A program made the translations under genes and the position numbers. The notes beneath the pieces were generated by a model, which made no database searches, was not told where the DNA came from, and saw nothing but the letters and a program-made list of their open reading frames with translations. From Rhizobium sp. CIAT894 (GTDB lineage: Bacteria; Pseudomonadota; Alphaproteobacteria; Rhizobiales; Rhizobiaceae), in assembly GCF_000172795.2 (NCBI RefSeq), contig NZ_CP020947.1:3351001-3415000 (forward strand): a stretch of 64,000 nt of DNA. The letters run 5' to 3'. Below, piece after piece: positions 40,441 through 50,908 of the stretch (positions are counted from its first letter, which is position 1; the number at the start of each line of letters is the position of its first letter).

Positions 40441-43400
40441 ATGAATTTTTCAGCCTGGTCCATTCGAAATCCGATCGCGCCGCTGCTGGCCTTCTGCCTG
40501 CTGATCTTCATCGGCATTCAGTCCTTCAACAAGCTGCCGATCACCCGCTTCCCGAACATCGACGTGCCGCTCGTCTCGATCAGCGTGACGCAGAGCGGCG
40601 CTTCGCCGGCCGAGCTCGAAATGCAGGTAACGAAGGAGATCGAAGATGCGATCGCCTCCATCACCGGCATCGACGAAATCCAGTCGACGGTGACCGACGG
40701 CAGCTCGCAGACCAACGTCATGTTCCGGATGGAAGTGCCGACGGAACAGGCCGTGCAGGACGTCAAGGATGCGATCGACCGCATTCGCAGCGATCTGCCG
40801 GCAACGGCCGAAGCACCAATTGTCACCAAGGTCGATGTCGAGGGCCAGGCGATCCAGACCTTCGCCGTTTCCTCGCCTGATATGTCGCTGGAAGAACTCT
40901 CCTGGTTCGTCGACGATACGATCAAGCGCGCGCTGCAGGGCCAGGCGGGCATCGGTCGCGTCGATCGCTACGGCGGCGCGGAGCGCGAAGTGCGCATCGA
41001 GCTCACTCCTGCCAAGCTCGATGCTCATGGCATCACCGCCGCAAGCGTCAACCAGCAGCTGCGCGGCACCAACGTCGATCTCGGCTCCGGCCGCGGCCAG
41101 GTGGCGGGAAGCGAACAGGCGATCCGCGTTCTCGGCGATGCCCGTAATGTCGCCGAACTCGCCGACACGACGATCGCGCTGCCGAACGGCCGTTTCGTCA
41201 AGCTGTCGGACCTCGGCGTCATCAAGGACACCTATGAGGAGCCGAAATCCTTCTCGCGCTTCAACGATACGCCTGTTGTCACCTTCGGCGTCTTCCGCTC
41301 GAAGGGCGCCAGCGAAGTCAGCGTCGCCGAAACCGTGGCGCAGAGCCTCGACAAGGTGAGGGGCGAAAACCCGAATGTGAAGATCGAGATGATCGACGAT
41401 TCGGTGTATTTCACCTACGGCAACTACGAAGCCGCCATCCACACGCTGCTCGAAGGGGCGCTGCTTGCCGTCATCGTCGTCCTGCTCTTCCTCCGGAACT
41501 GGCGTGCGACGCTGATTTCGGCCATCGCCCTGCCGCTCTCCGCGATCCCGACTTTCTGGGTCATGGACATGATGGGCTTCTCGCTGAACCTCGTCAGCTT
41601 CCTTGCCTTGACGCTGGCGACCGGCATCCTCGTCGACGATGCCATCGTCGAAATCGAGAACATCGCCCGCCACATCAAGATGGGCAAGACGCCCTATCGC
41701 GCGGCGATCGAGGCGGCGGATGAAATCGGCCTCGCGGTCATCGCAACCACCTTCACGATCATCGCCGTCTTCGTGCCGGTTTCCTTCATGCCGGGCATTC
41801 CCGGCCAATATTTCATCCAGTTCGGCCTGACCGTCGCCTTCTCCGTCTTCTTCTCGCTGATGGTCGCCCGTCTCATCACCCCGATGATGGCCGCCTATCT
41901 CATGCGCGCCGAAGACGGCATGGAAGACCATCACGACAATGATAGTTTGCTGATGAAGGGCTATACCCGCCTGATACGCGGCACGACCGGGCACAAATAT
42001 TCGCGATATCTGACCTTGCTTGCGGCAATTGGCTTCCTGGTTGGCTCGGTTTTCCTGCTGATGAAGGTCCCGGGCAGCTTCCTGCCGCCGGAAGATGCCT
42101 CGCGCATCGTGCTCTCCGTCGAACTGCCGCCCAATGCACGCCTTGACGACACCGAGAAGACGACTGATGCGATCTATGACAGGGTCAAGGATATCAACGG
42201 CGTCGAAAGCGTCTTCGTTCTTGGCGGCGCATCGCCGAAGGGCGAACTCGAACTGCGCCGCGCGACCATCACGCTCGCGCTCGGCAAGCTCGACCAGTCG
42301 CTGGTCAAGAAGGTGGTCAACGACGTGCTTGGCCACATCCCCCTCATCGGCCCGATGTTACCGAAGGTGGAAGTCCACGGCCGTGAACGTCCGCAATGGG
42401 CCATTGAAAAGGAAGTCTTCGCCAAGCTGCGCGATATTCCCGACGTCCATATCCTCAAGCTCAACGATCGCGGCGAACGCGACCTCTCCTTCAATTTCCT
42501 CTCCAAGAACGAGAAGGACCTGAACGACGCCGTCGGCATCCTGGAATCCAAGCTTCGCGCCGACCCGCTGCTCGCCAATGTCAGCGCCGACGGCGCCCTG
42601 CCGCGCCCGGAACTGCAGGTCTATCCGCGTAAAGACGAGGCCGCCCGCCTCGGCATCACGCCGCAGCAGATTTCCGAGACGATCCGCGTTGCCACCATCG
42701 GCGATGTCGATGCGGCCCTTGCCAAGATCTCGCTCGACGATCGCCAGATCCCGATCCGGGTGCAGGCCGCGCTCGACATGCGCCGCGACCTCGCGGCCAT
42801 CCGGGCATTGAAGATCCAGACGGCCAGCGGCGGCACCGTTCCGCTCGCAAGCGTCGCCAATATCGATTATTCGGAAGGCGTAAGCTCGATCAAGCGCAAC
42901 AACCGCAACCGCGTCGTCTCGATCGGCTCCGACCTGCCGCAGGGCGTGGCGCTCGACACGGCCTCGGCCCGCTTCCGCGAGATCGTCAAGGCGGCCAACA
43001 TCCCGGCCTCCGTGCACCTTGCGGAAAGCGGCGATACCAAGGTGCAGACCGAGATGCAGCAGAGCTTCGTCAACGCCATGTTGATGGGTCTTCTGCTGGT
43101 GCTGACGGTGCTGATCCTCCTTTTCAAGGACGTGATCCAGCCCTTCACCATCCTGTTCTCGCTGCCGCTCGCCATCGGTGGCGTCGCGGCGGCTTTGATC
43201 ATCACCAGCAATCCGCTGTCCATGCCCGTCATGATCGGCATCCTGATGCTGATGGGTATCGTCACCAAGAACGCCATCCTGCTCGTCGATTTTGCGATCG
43301 AGATGCGCCACCAAGGCATGGACCGTGTCGAGGCCATGGTTGAAGCCGGCCGCAAGCGCGCCCGGCCGATCATCATGACTTCGATCGCCATGTCCGCCGG

Positions 43401-43761
43401 CATGCTGCCATCGGCGCTCGGTGTCGGCGAAGGCGGCTCGTTCCGCGCCCCGATGGCAATCGCGGTGATCGGCGGCATCATCGTCTCGACGGTGCTCTCG
43501 CTCGTCGTCGTGCCATCCTTCTTCCTGATCATGGACGATCTGTCCCGCCTGCTCGGCTGGATGTTCGGCCGCCTCGTCGGCAGGAAGGACGAGGAGGAGC
43601 TGCCGCTGTCACGCGAGGATCTCACCCGCGTTACCCGCGAGAACCGCAGCGATATCGACTCGCTGGACGAGCGCCTCACCGCGATCGAAAAGCCGGAAAG
43701 CAAGCGCAAGAGCGCCAGCGACACCAATGTGCTGCGCCTGCCGCCCTTTGCAGCGGAGTGA
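40441..43761 (+). CDS. RND multidrug efflux permease (AcrB/HAE1-like)
   Basis: This 1106-residue proton-driven pump has twelve membrane helices and two large periplasmic loops. Motifs include the N-terminus SIRNPIAPLLAFCLLIFIGI, the TM4 proton-relay stretch LTLATGILVDDAIVEIENIA with the Asp pair, and the symmetrical second-half motif MGIVTKNAILLVDFAIEM. About 70 extra charged residues follow the last helix (from RKDEEELPLSRED). It exports hydrophobic toxicants with its adaptor. A 15-bp bidirectional terminator lies downstream, shared with ureG. Confidence 0.94.
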   Translation: MNFSAWSIRNPIAPLLAFCLLIFIGIQSFNKLPITRFPNIDVPLVSISVTQSGASPAELEMQVTKEIEDAIASITGIDEIQSTVTDGSSQTNVMFRMEVPTEQAVQDVKDAIDRIRSDLPATAEAPIVTKVDVEGQAIQTFAVSSPDMSLEELSWFVDDTIKRALQGQAGIGRVDRYGGAEREVRIELTPAKLDAHGITAASVNQQLRGTNVDLGSGRGQVAGSEQAIRVLGDARNVAELADTTIALPNGRFVKLSDLGVIKDTYEEPKSFSRFNDTPVVTFGVFRSKGASEVSVAETVAQSLDKVRGENPNVKIEMIDDSVYFTYGNYEAAIHTLLEGALLAVIVVLLFLRNWRATLISAIALPLSAIPTFWVMDMMGFSLNLVSFLALTLATGILVDDAIVEIENIARHIKMGKTPYRAAIEAADEIGLAVIATTFTIIAVFVPVSFMPGIPGQYFIQFGLTVAFSVFFSLMVARLITPMMAAYLMRAEDGMEDHHDNDSLLMKGYTRLIRGTTGHKYSRYLTLLAAIGFLVGSVFLLMKVPGSFLPPEDASRIVLSVELPPNARLDDTEKTTDAIYDRVKDINGVESVFVLGGASPKGELELRRATITLALGKLDQSLVKKVVNDVLGHIPLIGPMLPKVEVHGRERPQWAIEKEVFAKLRDIPDVHILKLNDRGERDLSFNFLSKNEKDLNDAVGILESKLRADPLLANVSADGALPRPELQVYPRKDEAARLGITPQQISETIRVATIGDVDAALAKISLDDRQIPIRVQAALDMRRDLAAIRALKIQTASGGTVPLASVANIDYSEGVSSIKRNNRNRVVSIGSDLPQGVALDTASARFREIVKAANIPASVHLAESGDTKVQTEMQQSFVNAMLMGLLLVLTVLILLFKDVIQPFTILFSLPLAIGGVAAALIITSNPLSMPVMIGILMLMGIVTKNAILLVDFAIEMRHQGMDRVEAMVEAGRKRARPIIMTSIAMSAGMLPSALGVGEGGSFRAPMAIAVIGGIIVSTVLSLVVVPSFFLIMDDLSRLLGWMFGRLVGRKDEEELPLSREDLTRVTRENRSDIDSLDERLTAIEKPESKRKSASDTNVLRLPPFAAE

Positions 43762-43778
43762 GTAAAGCCTCAGGAAAC

Positions 43779-43813
43779 AAAACGGGCCGGGAGCGATCTC
43801 CCGGCCCGTTTTT
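43779..43813. terminator. Bidirectional terminator between RND pump and ureG
   Basis: A 15-bp perfect stem (43779-43793 with 43798-43812) has loop CGAT, with A residues on the left and T residues on the right, so it can end both convergent transcripts. Confidence 0.9.
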
Positions 43814-43860
43814 GTTTGGCCATCCTCGCCGCCGGCAGCCTGATGCGGCGGGCCTGCCCG

Positions 43861-44472
43861 TTAAAGTCCGCCCTGCTCTCTCAGGAAACTGACGATCGAG
43901 CTGACGCCGTCGCCGCGCTTCATATCGGAAAAGACGAAGGGACGGCTTGCGCGCATGCGCGTCGCATCCCGGTCCATCACCTCGAGATCGGCGCCGACAT
44001 GCGGTGCCAGATCCTTCTTGTTGATGACGAGCAGGTCGGAGCGGGTGATGCCGGGCCCGCCCTTGCGCGGGATTTCCTCGCCTTGGCAGACCGAGATGAC
44101 ATAGATGGTGATATCGGCCAGATCGGGCGAAAAGGTCGCCGCCAGATTGTCGCCGCCGGATTCGATGAAGACGACGTCGAGATCGGGGATACGCTCATTG
44201 AGACCGGCGATCGCCTGAAGATTGATCGTCGCGTCTTCGCGAATGGCGGTATGCGGGCAGCCGCCTGTCTCCACACCGACGATACGGTCGGAAGGCAATG
44301 CCTGCATGCGCACCAGCGCCTCGGCATCCTCGGTCGTATAGATGTCGTTGGTGACGACCGCGACGGAATAGTCGTCGCGCATCGCCTTGCAGAGCTTTTC
44401 GGTCAGCGCCGTCTTGCCCGAGCCGACCGGCCCACCGATGCCGACGCGCAAGGGTCCATTTCTTGATTTCAT
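43861..44472 (-). CDS. ureG: Urease accessory GTPase UreG
   Basis: This 203-residue SIMIBI GTPase drives nickel insertion into urease with UreF and UreD. Motifs are P-loop [18 protein letters not shown], the metal site [16 protein letters not shown] (Cys-Pro-His), switch [15 protein letters not shown] and the guanine-specificity motif [10 protein letters not shown]. Length is typical. It is the last gene of the urt-ure array, 88 bp after ureF, and ends next to a bidirectional terminator. Confidence 0.96.
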   Translation of the reverse strand: MKSRNGPLRVGIGGPVGSGKTALTEKLCKAMRDDYSVAVVTNDIYTTEDAEALVRMQALPSDRIVGVETGGCPHTAIREDATINLQAIAGLNERIPDLDVVFIESGGDNLAATFSPDLADITIYVISVCQGEEIPRKGGPGITRSDLLVINKKDLAPHVGADLEVMDRDATRMRASRPFVFSDMKRGDGVSSIVSFLREQGGL

Positions 44473-44560
44473 GTGTGGTTACTCCAATCGAACCGATGAT
44501 AGCGGCGCTGACGGCGCGCGCCACCGTCAAATGACGCAGTCACACGGATAATTTGATCCG

Positions 44561-45232
44561 CTAAGAGCGGAAAAGCCGCGTCGCCTGCGTTTCATGGCGG
44601 AGGCTGGCGATATCGGCCTGTACCGTCGCCGAGCCGAGATCGTCGAGCGTCGAGCCTGCCGCCCGCCGGGCGGCCTCCGCAATTTGCTCTTCAAGGCCGG
44701 CAAGCACGGCAACGCCGTCCTTCTGACCGGCGACGCCGAGGCGAATGCCCGATGAAACCGCCTGCGAAACATAGGCGTGCAGGAAGACCGCGAGCACCTC
44801 CTCAGGCCTTATGCCATGCGCGCCCGCAACCGCTCCGACCGCAATGGGATAGGCAACCTTGCCAGGTAGCCTATCGAAAACCTCGTCCGGCCAGGCCCGC
44901 GCTGACGCCAGAAAGGCCTCGCCGAGCAGCATCGTTTCCTGATGGCGCTCGCGCGATCCGGCGAGGGCTTCGGCAAGTGCGGCGACTTCGGCAAGGCGCG
45001 CGGGTTCCGCCTGGCGCCTGTGGCTCTCAGCCAGAAGCACGGCATCGTTCCAGACCGAGCCATGGCCGATCAGCGAGCCGATCCAAGCCGCAAGCGAGGC
45101 CGCATCGGTGACGAGCCCGTCCGCCACCGCCCGCTCCAGCCCGCCCGAATAGGCAAAACTGCCGATCGGGAAGGCCGGCGAGAGCCATGCCGTCAGACGC
45201 AGCAATGCCTGCAGTTCAGAGTGCCCCGTCAT
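44561..45232 (-). CDS. ureF: Urease accessory protein UreF
   Basis: This 223-residue all-helical chaperone bridges UreD and UreG on the apo-urease. Family landmarks are [20 protein letters not shown] at the N-terminus and [15 protein letters not shown] in the centre. The start at 45232 lies 6 bp after the ureE stop, so translation is likely coupled. No unusual feature was noted apart from the longer gap to ureG. Confidence 0.94.
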   Translation of the reverse strand: MTGHSELQALLRLTAWLSPAFPIGSFAYSGGLERAVADGLVTDAASLAAWIGSLIGHGSVWNDAVLLAESHRRQAEPARLAEVAALAEALAGSRERHQETMLLGEAFLASARAWPDEVFDRLPGKVAYPIAVGAVAGAHGIRPEEVLAVFLHAYVSQAVSSGIRLGVAGQKDGVAVLAGLEEQIAEAARRAAGSTLDDLGSATVQADIASLRHETQATRLFRS

Positions 45233-45238
45233 CGAGCC

Positions 45239-45835
45239 TCAGTCGTGCTTGTGGCCATGATGCCCGTGGTCGTGATCATGATCCCCCCCGTGGTCATGGT
45301 CATGATTGCATCCCGGTCCATGCACATGGTCGTGGCCGTGATCATGTTTGTGGTCATGCCCGTGCTCATGAGCCGCATGACCGTGATCGTGCGAGTGACC
45401 GCCATGGGCATGATAGGCTCCGCGTGCCGGCTGGAAGGGCTCGTCGATGTCGAGGACGGTGGCGCCGAGCCCCTGCAGCATGGTGCGAATGACATGATCC
45501 CGCAGGATGACGATGCGGTCTTCCTCGATCTGGGCTGCAAGATGGCGATTGCCGAGATGCCAGGCAAGCTCGACCAGATGCGTGCGGTCGCGGCCGCGGA
45601 CTTCGAAGAGCTTCTCGTCGGCGGCGAGGATCTCGATCAGTTCGCCGTCGTCGCGCACCAGCAGGTCGCCGTTGGCGAAAAGCACCGGGTCCTTGAGATC
45701 GAGCATGACCATCTCGCCATTTTCCAGATGCAGCAGCTTGCGGCGCAGATGGCGCAGATCATGCGGCAGCTTGACCTGGGCGGTCGGATGGGAGGACGGG
45801 GTTCCGGCGGGAAGATAGGAGGTAACGCGCTGCAT
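45239..45835 (-). CDS. ureE: Urease nickel metallochaperone UreE with His-rich tail
   Basis: This 198-residue protein delivers nickel to urease. The N-terminal domain (about residues 1-75) and the metal-binding domain (about 76-140, with [20 protein letters not shown]) are normal. The last 58 residues are an extreme His/Asp/Gly tail with HDHGHDH-type repeats, much longer than in many rhizobia, which could store several Ni ions. The DNA of the tail is accordingly low-complexity. It is 6 bp upstream of ureF and follows a GGDEF gene. Confidence 0.95.
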   Translation of the reverse strand: MQRVTSYLPAGTPSSHPTAQVKLPHDLRHLRRKLLHLENGEMVMLDLKDPVLFANGDLLVRDDGELIEILAADEKLFEVRGRDRTHLVELAWHLGNRHLAAQIEEDRIVILRDHVIRTMLQGLGATVLDIDEPFQPARGAYHAHGGHSHDHGHAAHEHGHDHKHDHGHDHVHGPGCNHDHDHGGDHDHDHGHHGHKHD

Positions 45836-45919
45836 GATATGTCCGTTTTGCTGAGGCGACCATGCAAAATAGCCTCTCCCGACGCAAGCACCAATGGCCT
45901 TTTGCTCAGGAGCCGGCTT

Positions 45920-46783
45920 TTATATTCCGTAGGCCTGCATCACGTTGTCGCCCCCCTGCCCTCTGCTCTCGGCATCGGGGCTGGTTTCGGAAAGCCCGTG
46001 CCAGGCATGGTGCAGCCCCTCCCGCTCATGCACGACGCGATTGCGTCCGAGCGCCTTGGCCAGGTAGAGCGCCCGGTCGGCGGAGGCATAGACCTGCTGC
46101 TTGCTGCGCCCGGCGACGAGATCGGCCACGCCGCCGGAAATGGTGATGCCGATATTGTGCCCCTCCGTCACGATCGGTCCACCCGCGATCCTTGCCCGCA
46201 CCGCCTGGATCCGCTCCAGTCGCGCCTCCAGCGGTTCGCCGGAGACGATGACGCCGAATTCCTCGCCGCCGAGGCGCGCGACGACGGACAATTCGTCGAA
46301 GGTCGAGGTCAGAACGGCCGAGACAGCCGTAATGACCGCATCGCCGCAGGCATGGCCGAAACGATCGTTGATCGCCTTGAAGCGGTCGACATCGAATATG
46401 ACGAGCGAGGCGTTGCTCTCGGTATTCTCGAGCGCCTCGCTAAAGGCACGCCGGTTCAGGAGGCCGGAGAGCGTGTCCGTGCGGCTGAGCTTTTCGAACT
46501 CCGCTCGCGATAGCGTCAGCTCGTGCAGGGCAAAACCAGCCGCCAGCGACAGCATGCCGGAAACCGTCCCGCCGACGAGCCAGGAAAAAATGGCGCCGAA
46601 GCCGAGTGCATGCGAGAGCGTCACCGGCAGCAGCCCCAAAAAGCCGAGCGGCGGTATCGTCAGCGACATGATGACGCCGGAGAGAACGACGGCAAGAAAG
46701 CTCATCTTCAAAGCGAAGAGATAGACGTTCCTGCGATGTTGAAAATTACCGAAATCGGCCTGCAGCGACATCCAGTTTTTCAT
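45920..46783 (-). CDS. Membrane-anchored GGDEF diguanylate cyclase
   Basis: This 287-residue protein has two or three membrane helices (about residues 22-85) and a GGDEF domain (about 105-265). The active-site loop reads RLGGEEFGV. The metal/substrate line FDVDRFKAINDRFGHACGD is intact, so cyclic-di-GMP synthesis is plausible. An RxxD I-site is not obvious. The ATG 46783 follows AGGAAGG. It lies inside the urease array between a TIGR02117-type gene and ureE, though a 330-bp gap upstream hints at its own promoter. It may tie urea or nickel status to lifestyle, but that is conjecture. Confidence 0.88.
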   Translation of the reverse strand: MKNWMSLQADFGNFQHRRNVYLFALKMSFLAVVLSGVIMSLTIPPLGFLGLLPVTLSHALGFGAIFSWLVGGTVSGMLSLAAGFALHELTLSRAEFEKLSRTDTLSGLLNRRAFSEALENTESNASLVIFDVDRFKAINDRFGHACGDAVITAVSAVLTSTFDELSVVARLGGEEFGVIVSGEPLEARLERIQAVRARIAGGPIVTEGHNIGITISGGVADLVAGRSKQQVYASADRALYLAKALGRNRVVHEREGLHHAWHGLSETSPDAESRGQGGDNVMQAYGI

Positions 46784-47113
46784 GAGAATCAACCTTCCTG
46801 TCCGGCGTTGCAAGGCATTGATAAGAGGCCAATTGCTGCGGGTGTCTTAATCGAACCGTTAAAATTCGAACGGTTTCGGACGATTCGGTGGACAGATTTT
46901 TTCTAGCAGGAGATGCAGCCTCCCAATCCCTGAATCGGACAAGGCAGAGAGACACTCAGGTATTTGATTTAAAACAGCTTTGTCGGATTGCACGGTCAGG
47001 CTGTTCCAGAATGGTCTACTTTGGGGAAATACCGGTTCTTCCATTAAATTTCACAACCATATGGGGAACTCCAGTTACACTTCACCTCAACAGCGGACGG
47101 GCCGGCGGCTGCA
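46784..47113. other. Gene-free interval upstream of the GGDEF gene
   Basis: No gene is supported here. The interval is AT-rich for this window. It holds a 7-bp inverted repeat AACCGTT / AACGGTT (46854-46860, 46869-46875, 8-nt spacer) about 70 bp before the GGDEF start, a possible operator. It probably contains the promoter for the GGDEF-ureEFG part. Confidence 0.5.
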
Positions 47114-47785
47114 TCAATTGTAGACACCGAGAGACAATCGCAATGATTGTGGAAGGGGATTCCATAGACCGGTTCGAAGCCCGGCCGAGCGGAGCGCAGC
47201 CGCCGTCCAGGTGTTGCAGCCGAAGAGAGCGTTGAAATATCCCTTGGCCTCGAAGAACCGATCGATCTCGCCGTAACCGGCGTCCGGGATCGGCACCACC
47301 GCGCCCGCTTCGCGAACGAAGCTGTCGGAGATGAATTTGCGCAGCCGCGCCATTTGATCGTCGCCGATATCGAATGCCGCAATCGTGGGCTGCGGCTCGG
47401 TGATGTGGCCGGCAAGGTCGATATGCAGCACCGAACGGTCGATCGTCAGCGCCCGCAGAACCGGCAGCGGCTTCAGCTGCCCCCAGGTCGGGGTCTCCAG
47501 ATAGAAGGCACGGCCGCCCCAGCCGATGATGAGCCATTCCGCATTCGGATGGCCGAGCGGAAAATCGGTACCGTCGAGGAAGGAAAAGGCCGCCCGCGTC
47601 TCCTCGTCGAGCGGAATGGCAATATCGGTATGGATCGGCCCCGACAGCAGGAGCACCCGGTGCATAGCCGCCGCGGGCGACGCCTCGACCGGGGCAATCA
47701 GCGGCCGCGGAATGAAGGTTCCGCAGACCGCCGAAAACACGATCAGGAATACGATCCGCAGCAACCAGCGGATGCCTGTCCTCAT
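47114..47785 (-). CDS. TIGR02117/DUF2459 urease-region protein
   Basis: This 223-residue protein has an N-terminal signal/anchor helix (about residues 5-25) and a soluble domain with SGPIHTDIAIPLDEETR, AEWLIIGWGGRAFYLETPTW and FGCNTWTAAALRSAG, which contains a conserved Cys and His that might be catalytic. The family is known from urease regions and other bacteria, but its role is undefined. It may be a periplasmic hydrolase. ATG 47785 is chosen; a GTG six codons upstream is possible. It lies 31 bp downstream of ureC. Confidence 0.85.
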   Translation of the reverse strand: MRTGIRWLLRIVFLIVFSAVCGTFIPRPLIAPVEASPAAAMHRVLLLSGPIHTDIAIPLDEETRAAFSFLDGTDFPLGHPNAEWLIIGWGGRAFYLETPTWGQLKPLPVLRALTIDRSVLHIDLAGHITEPQPTIAAFDIGDDQMARLRKFISDSFVREAGAVVPIPDAGYGEIDRFFEAKGYFNALFGCNTWTAAALRSAGLRTGLWNPLPQSLRLSLGVYN

Positions 47786-47816
47786 CGGAACCACCAGTCG
47801 CACATCGGATGTGCGC

Positions 47817-49529
47817 CTAAAACAGGAAATAGCGCTGCGCCATCGGCAGCACCGTCGCCGGTTCGCAGGTCAGCAATTCGCCGTTCGCCCTGACCTCGTA
47901 GGTCTCCGGATCGACCTCGATCTCCGGTGTCAGGTCGTTATGGATCATCGATGCCTTGGAGATGCCGCCGCGCGTATTCTTCACCGCCACCAGCTCCTTG
48001 GCAACGCCGAGCCGGCCCCTCAGGCCGGCATCGAGCGAGGCCTGGCTGACGAAAGTGACGGAGGAATTGGTGAGGCTCTTGCCATAGGAGGCGAACATCG
48101 GCCGGTAGTGCACCGGCTGCGGCGTCGGGATCGAGGCGTTCGGATCGCCCATCGGAGCCGCAGCAATCGAGCCGCCGAGCAGCACCATGTCGGGCTTCAC
48201 GCCGAAGAAGGCCGGGTTCCAGAGCACGAGGTCGGCGCGCTTGCCGATCTCGATCGAACCGATCTCATGGCTGAGACCGTGAGCAATCGCCGGATTGATC
48301 GTGTATTTGGCGATATAGCGGCGAACGCGGAAATTGTCGTTATCGCCCTTTTCCTCCTTCAGCCGGCCGCGCTGGCGCTTCATCTTGTCGGCCGTCTGCC
48401 AGGTGCGGATCGCCACCTCGCCGACGCGGCCCATGGCCTGGCTGTCGGACGAGATGATCGAAAAGGCGCCGATATCGTGCAGAATGTCTTCCGCCGCGAT
48501 CGTCTCCTTGCGGATACGGCTTTCGGCAAAGGCGATATCCTCGGGGATTGACGGCGACAGGTGATGGCAGACCATCAGCATGTCGAGATGCTCGGCGATG
48601 GTGTTGACCGTATAGGGCCGCGTCGGATTGGTCGACGATGGAATGACGTTCGGCTGGCCGCAGATCTTGATGATATCGGGCGCGTGCCCGCCGCCCGCCC
48701 CTTCGGTGTGGAAGGCATGGATGGTACGGCCCTTGATGGCGCCGATCGTATCTTCGACGAAGCCGCTTTCGTTCAGCGTATCGGTGTGGATCATCACCTG
48801 CACGTCATAGTCGTCGGCGACCGACAGGCAGCAGTCGATGGCGCCAGGCGTCGTGCCCCAGTCCTCGTGCAGCTTCAGCGAGGTGGCGCCGGCCAGCACC
48901 ATCTCGGTCAAAGCCCCCGGCAGTGATGCATTGCCCTTGCCGGCAAAAGCGAGGTTCATCGGGAAAGCGTCGGCCGCCTCGATCATGCGCGCGATGTGCC
49001 AGGGACCGGGCGTGCAGGTGGTGGCAAGCGTGCCGTGCGCCGGCCCCGTGCCGCCGCCGAGCATGCAGGTCATGCCTGACATCAACGCTTCCTCTATCTG
49101 CTGCGGCGCGATGAAGTGGATATGGCTGTCCATGCCGCCGGCGGTCACGATCTTGCCTTCGGCGGCGATCGCCTCCGTGCCCGGGCCGACGATGATGTTG
49201 ACGCCCGGCTGCATATCCGGATTGCCCGCCTTGCCGATCGCAGCGATGCGGCCGTTCTTCAGCCCGATATCGGCCTTGTAGATGCCCGAATGATCGACGA
49301 TCACCGCATTGGTGATGACGGTATCGACCGCGCCGTCTGCCCGTGTCACCTGGCTCTGGCCCATGCCGTCACGGATCACCTTGCCGCCGCCGAACTTCAC
49401 CTCCTCGCCATAGGTGGTGAAATCCCTTTCGATCTCGATGAAGAGCTCCGTATCGGCAAGGCGCACCTTGTCGCCGGTGGTCGGTCCGAACATGCCGGCA
49501 TAGGCGGCGCGAGAGATCTTGTAGGGCAT
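47817..49529 (-). CDS. ureC: Urease alpha subunit UreC
   Basis: This 570-residue catalytic subunit hydrolyses urea to ammonia and carbamate at a di-nickel centre. Ligands are in [11 protein letters not shown] (HxH), the carbamylated Lys of [12 protein letters not shown] (about residue 220), His in [24 protein letters not shown] and the flap [13 protein letters not shown] with the catalytic His. Length and order are canonical. A nonstandard pair of genes separates it from ureB: it follows a sialyltransferase-like gene by 3 bp. Confidence 0.97.
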   Translation of the reverse strand: MPYKISRAAYAGMFGPTTGDKVRLADTELFIEIERDFTTYGEEVKFGGGKVIRDGMGQSQVTRADGAVDTVITNAVIVDHSGIYKADIGLKNGRIAAIGKAGNPDMQPGVNIIVGPGTEAIAAEGKIVTAGGMDSHIHFIAPQQIEEALMSGMTCMLGGGTGPAHGTLATTCTPGPWHIARMIEAADAFPMNLAFAGKGNASLPGALTEMVLAGATSLKLHEDWGTTPGAIDCCLSVADDYDVQVMIHTDTLNESGFVEDTIGAIKGRTIHAFHTEGAGGGHAPDIIKICGQPNVIPSSTNPTRPYTVNTIAEHLDMLMVCHHLSPSIPEDIAFAESRIRKETIAAEDILHDIGAFSIISSDSQAMGRVGEVAIRTWQTADKMKRQRGRLKEEKGDNDNFRVRRYIAKYTINPAIAHGLSHEIGSIEIGKRADLVLWNPAFFGVKPDMVLLGGSIAAAPMGDPNASIPTPQPVHYRPMFASYGKSLTNSSVTFVSQASLDAGLRGRLGVAKELVAVKNTRGGISKASMIHNDLTPEIEVDPETYEVRANGELLTCEPATVLPMAQRYFLF

Positions 49530-49532
49530 TCA

Positions 49533-50171
49533 TCAAGCTCCATGGGAGGAAGAGAAAAATATTTTTCCGCCAAGCCGCGAGAGGCGGCCGGCGGCAACAT
49601 AGGTATCGACAAGCTGCCTTTCGGCCGCAAACGGATGCCATTCCCAGCCGGCGTGACCGAAGCCGGCCAGCATCACCTCGGCATCGACGAATTTATTCAA
49701 TACTTCGGCAATGACGATCATGCCGCTGCTCGGCACCACATAGGACGCCGGGGCAAAGGCCGAAAGCGAGGCGTCAACCGCTTCGTGGACCGCCTTGCCG
49801 ACGACGACATGCGTCTTGCCGGTCTCGGCGCAAAAGGCAGCGAACGCGTCCGTATAATCGTCGCAGAAATCGTCGAGATCGGGATGCGAGACGGCAAGTG
49901 GCGCCCGCATCGCGGCAAATTTTTGCGGGTCGCGCACGCTCCAGATTTCGCGCGCCGCGACGATGCCGGGATGATCCCGCCATTCCTGAGAGCCGAGCAT
50001 CGCCTTGGCCGGCCGGCCGGTATTGCAGACCGCAACGGCATCCGTGCGGCTGCCGCCGGCGCCGTAGGAGCGGCAATCATTGAAGCGGATGACGAAATCG
50101 GCGGCATCGATGACGCCTGCCTGTCCTTCCCCGACCTCGCCATTGCCGACGATTACGATCTTTTTGATCAC
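49533..50171 (-). CDS. Urease-operon protein resembling GT29-type glycosyltransferase
   Basis: This 212-residue protein opens with KKIVIVGNGEVGEGQAGVID and ADFVIRFNDCRSYGAGGSRTD, a pattern like the sialyl motif region of family 29 glycosyltransferases. A second match lies around VVPSSGMIVIAEVLNKF. It has no membrane segment. Similar genes occur in rhizobial urease operons and are labelled only by position. GTG 50171 is the likely start. It is tightly packed between lprI-like and ureC genes (1 bp and 3 bp). Enzyme activity is not established. Confidence 0.75.
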   Translation of the reverse strand: MIKKIVIVGNGEVGEGQAGVIDAADFVIRFNDCRSYGAGGSRTDAVAVCNTGRPAKAMLGSQEWRDHPGIVAAREIWSVRDPQKFAAMRAPLAVSHPDLDDFCDDYTDAFAAFCAETGKTHVVVGKAVHEAVDASLSAFAPASYVVPSSGMIVIAEVLNKFVDAEVMLAGFGHAGWEWHPFAAERQLVDTYVAAGRLSRLGGKIFFSSSHGA

Positions 50172-50172
50172 C

Positions 50173-50580
50173 TCAGTTGCCCATCGTGTCGGCGAGCTCT
50201 TTCAGCTCTTTCGTGCGTTTATCGGTCTCTTCGGCCAGACATCCGGCAACCAGCATCGGCTCCATCGTGCCGCCGCGGGCCTGAAAGCCGAAGGCATCGC
50301 ATTGGGCGTCGCGATAATCGATCCAGGCGCGCTGCGCTTTGACCAGCGCCTTTTCCGCACCCTTCATGTCGCCGTCGAGATCCTTGTCGATCGCCACCAT
50401 GGCGGCACGCGTCTTCTTGTATTGCTCGTTCAGCGCCTTGTCGGCAGTCTCATGGCGCGCGACCTCACAGGACGTCATGTCCGACTGCGTCTTCGGATTC
50501 TGGCAATCGACATCCTGGGCGGAGGCCGCACCTGAAGCCAGCAGCATCGCGGTCCCGAAGAGGCAAATCTTCAAACGCAT
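50173..50580 (-). CDS. LprI/DUF1311-like exported protein
   Basis: This 135-residue protein has a signal peptide (about residues 1-21, ending ASAQ) and a DUF1311 (LprI N-terminal) domain with four Cys: DCQNPKTQSDMTSCEVARHE and DAQCDAFG ... VAGCLAEETDKRT. Members can inhibit lysozyme, but many are uncharacterised. It is inside the urease operon, 12 bp after ureB. A connection to urease is not obvious. Confidence 0.85.
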   Translation of the reverse strand: MRLKICLFGTAMLLASGAASAQDVDCQNPKTQSDMTSCEVARHETADKALNEQYKKTRAAMVAIDKDLDGDMKGAEKALVKAQRAWIDYRDAQCDAFGFQARGGTMEPMLVAGCLAEETDKRTKELKELADTMGN

Positions 50581-50592
50581 GCGCTCCTCCCG

Positions 50593-50898
50593 TTAAAGCT
50601 TGCCCATCACCAGCTGACGGAAGCCATAGACCTCACGCTTGCCGGAAAGCGGGATCAGCGTCACCGAACGCGTCTGCCCGGGCTCGAAGCGCACGGCCGT
50701 GCCCGCCGGAATATCGAGACGCTTGCCATGCGCCGCTGCGCGATCGAAGGAAAGCCCGGCATTGGTTTCGGCGAAATGATAGTGGCTGCCGACCTGCACC
50801 GGCCGGTCGCCGGTATTGGAAACCTCAAGCGTCACCGTCGGCGCGCCGGCATTCAGTTCGATGTCGCCGCTGGCGGCAATGATTTCGCCCGGAATCAT
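50593..50898 (-). CDS. ureB: Urease beta subunit UreB
   Basis: This 101-residue structural subunit is a beta-rich protein with conserved [36 protein letters not shown] and [20 protein letters not shown]. It forms the (ABC)3 trimer with UreA and UreC. Length is typical. It is 10 bp from the DUF1272 gene and 12 bp from the lprI-like gene. Confidence 0.96.
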   Translation of the reverse strand: MIPGEIIAASGDIELNAGAPTVTLEVSNTGDRPVQVGSHYHFAETNAGLSFDRAAAHGKRLDIPAGTAVRFEPGQTRSVTLIPLSGKREVYGFRQLVMGKL

Positions 50899-50908
50899 CT
50901 CGTTCTCC

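Noticed and set aside
40450-42336. A 628-codon minus-strand frame opposite the RND pump
   Set aside because: It is a shadow of the strongly conserved RND permease coding sequence and has charged low-complexity content.
45239-45415. Low-complexity ATG/CAT-rich DNA taken for a tandem repeat or regulatory tract
   Set aside because: It is explained by His/Asp codons of the UreE nickel-binding tail.
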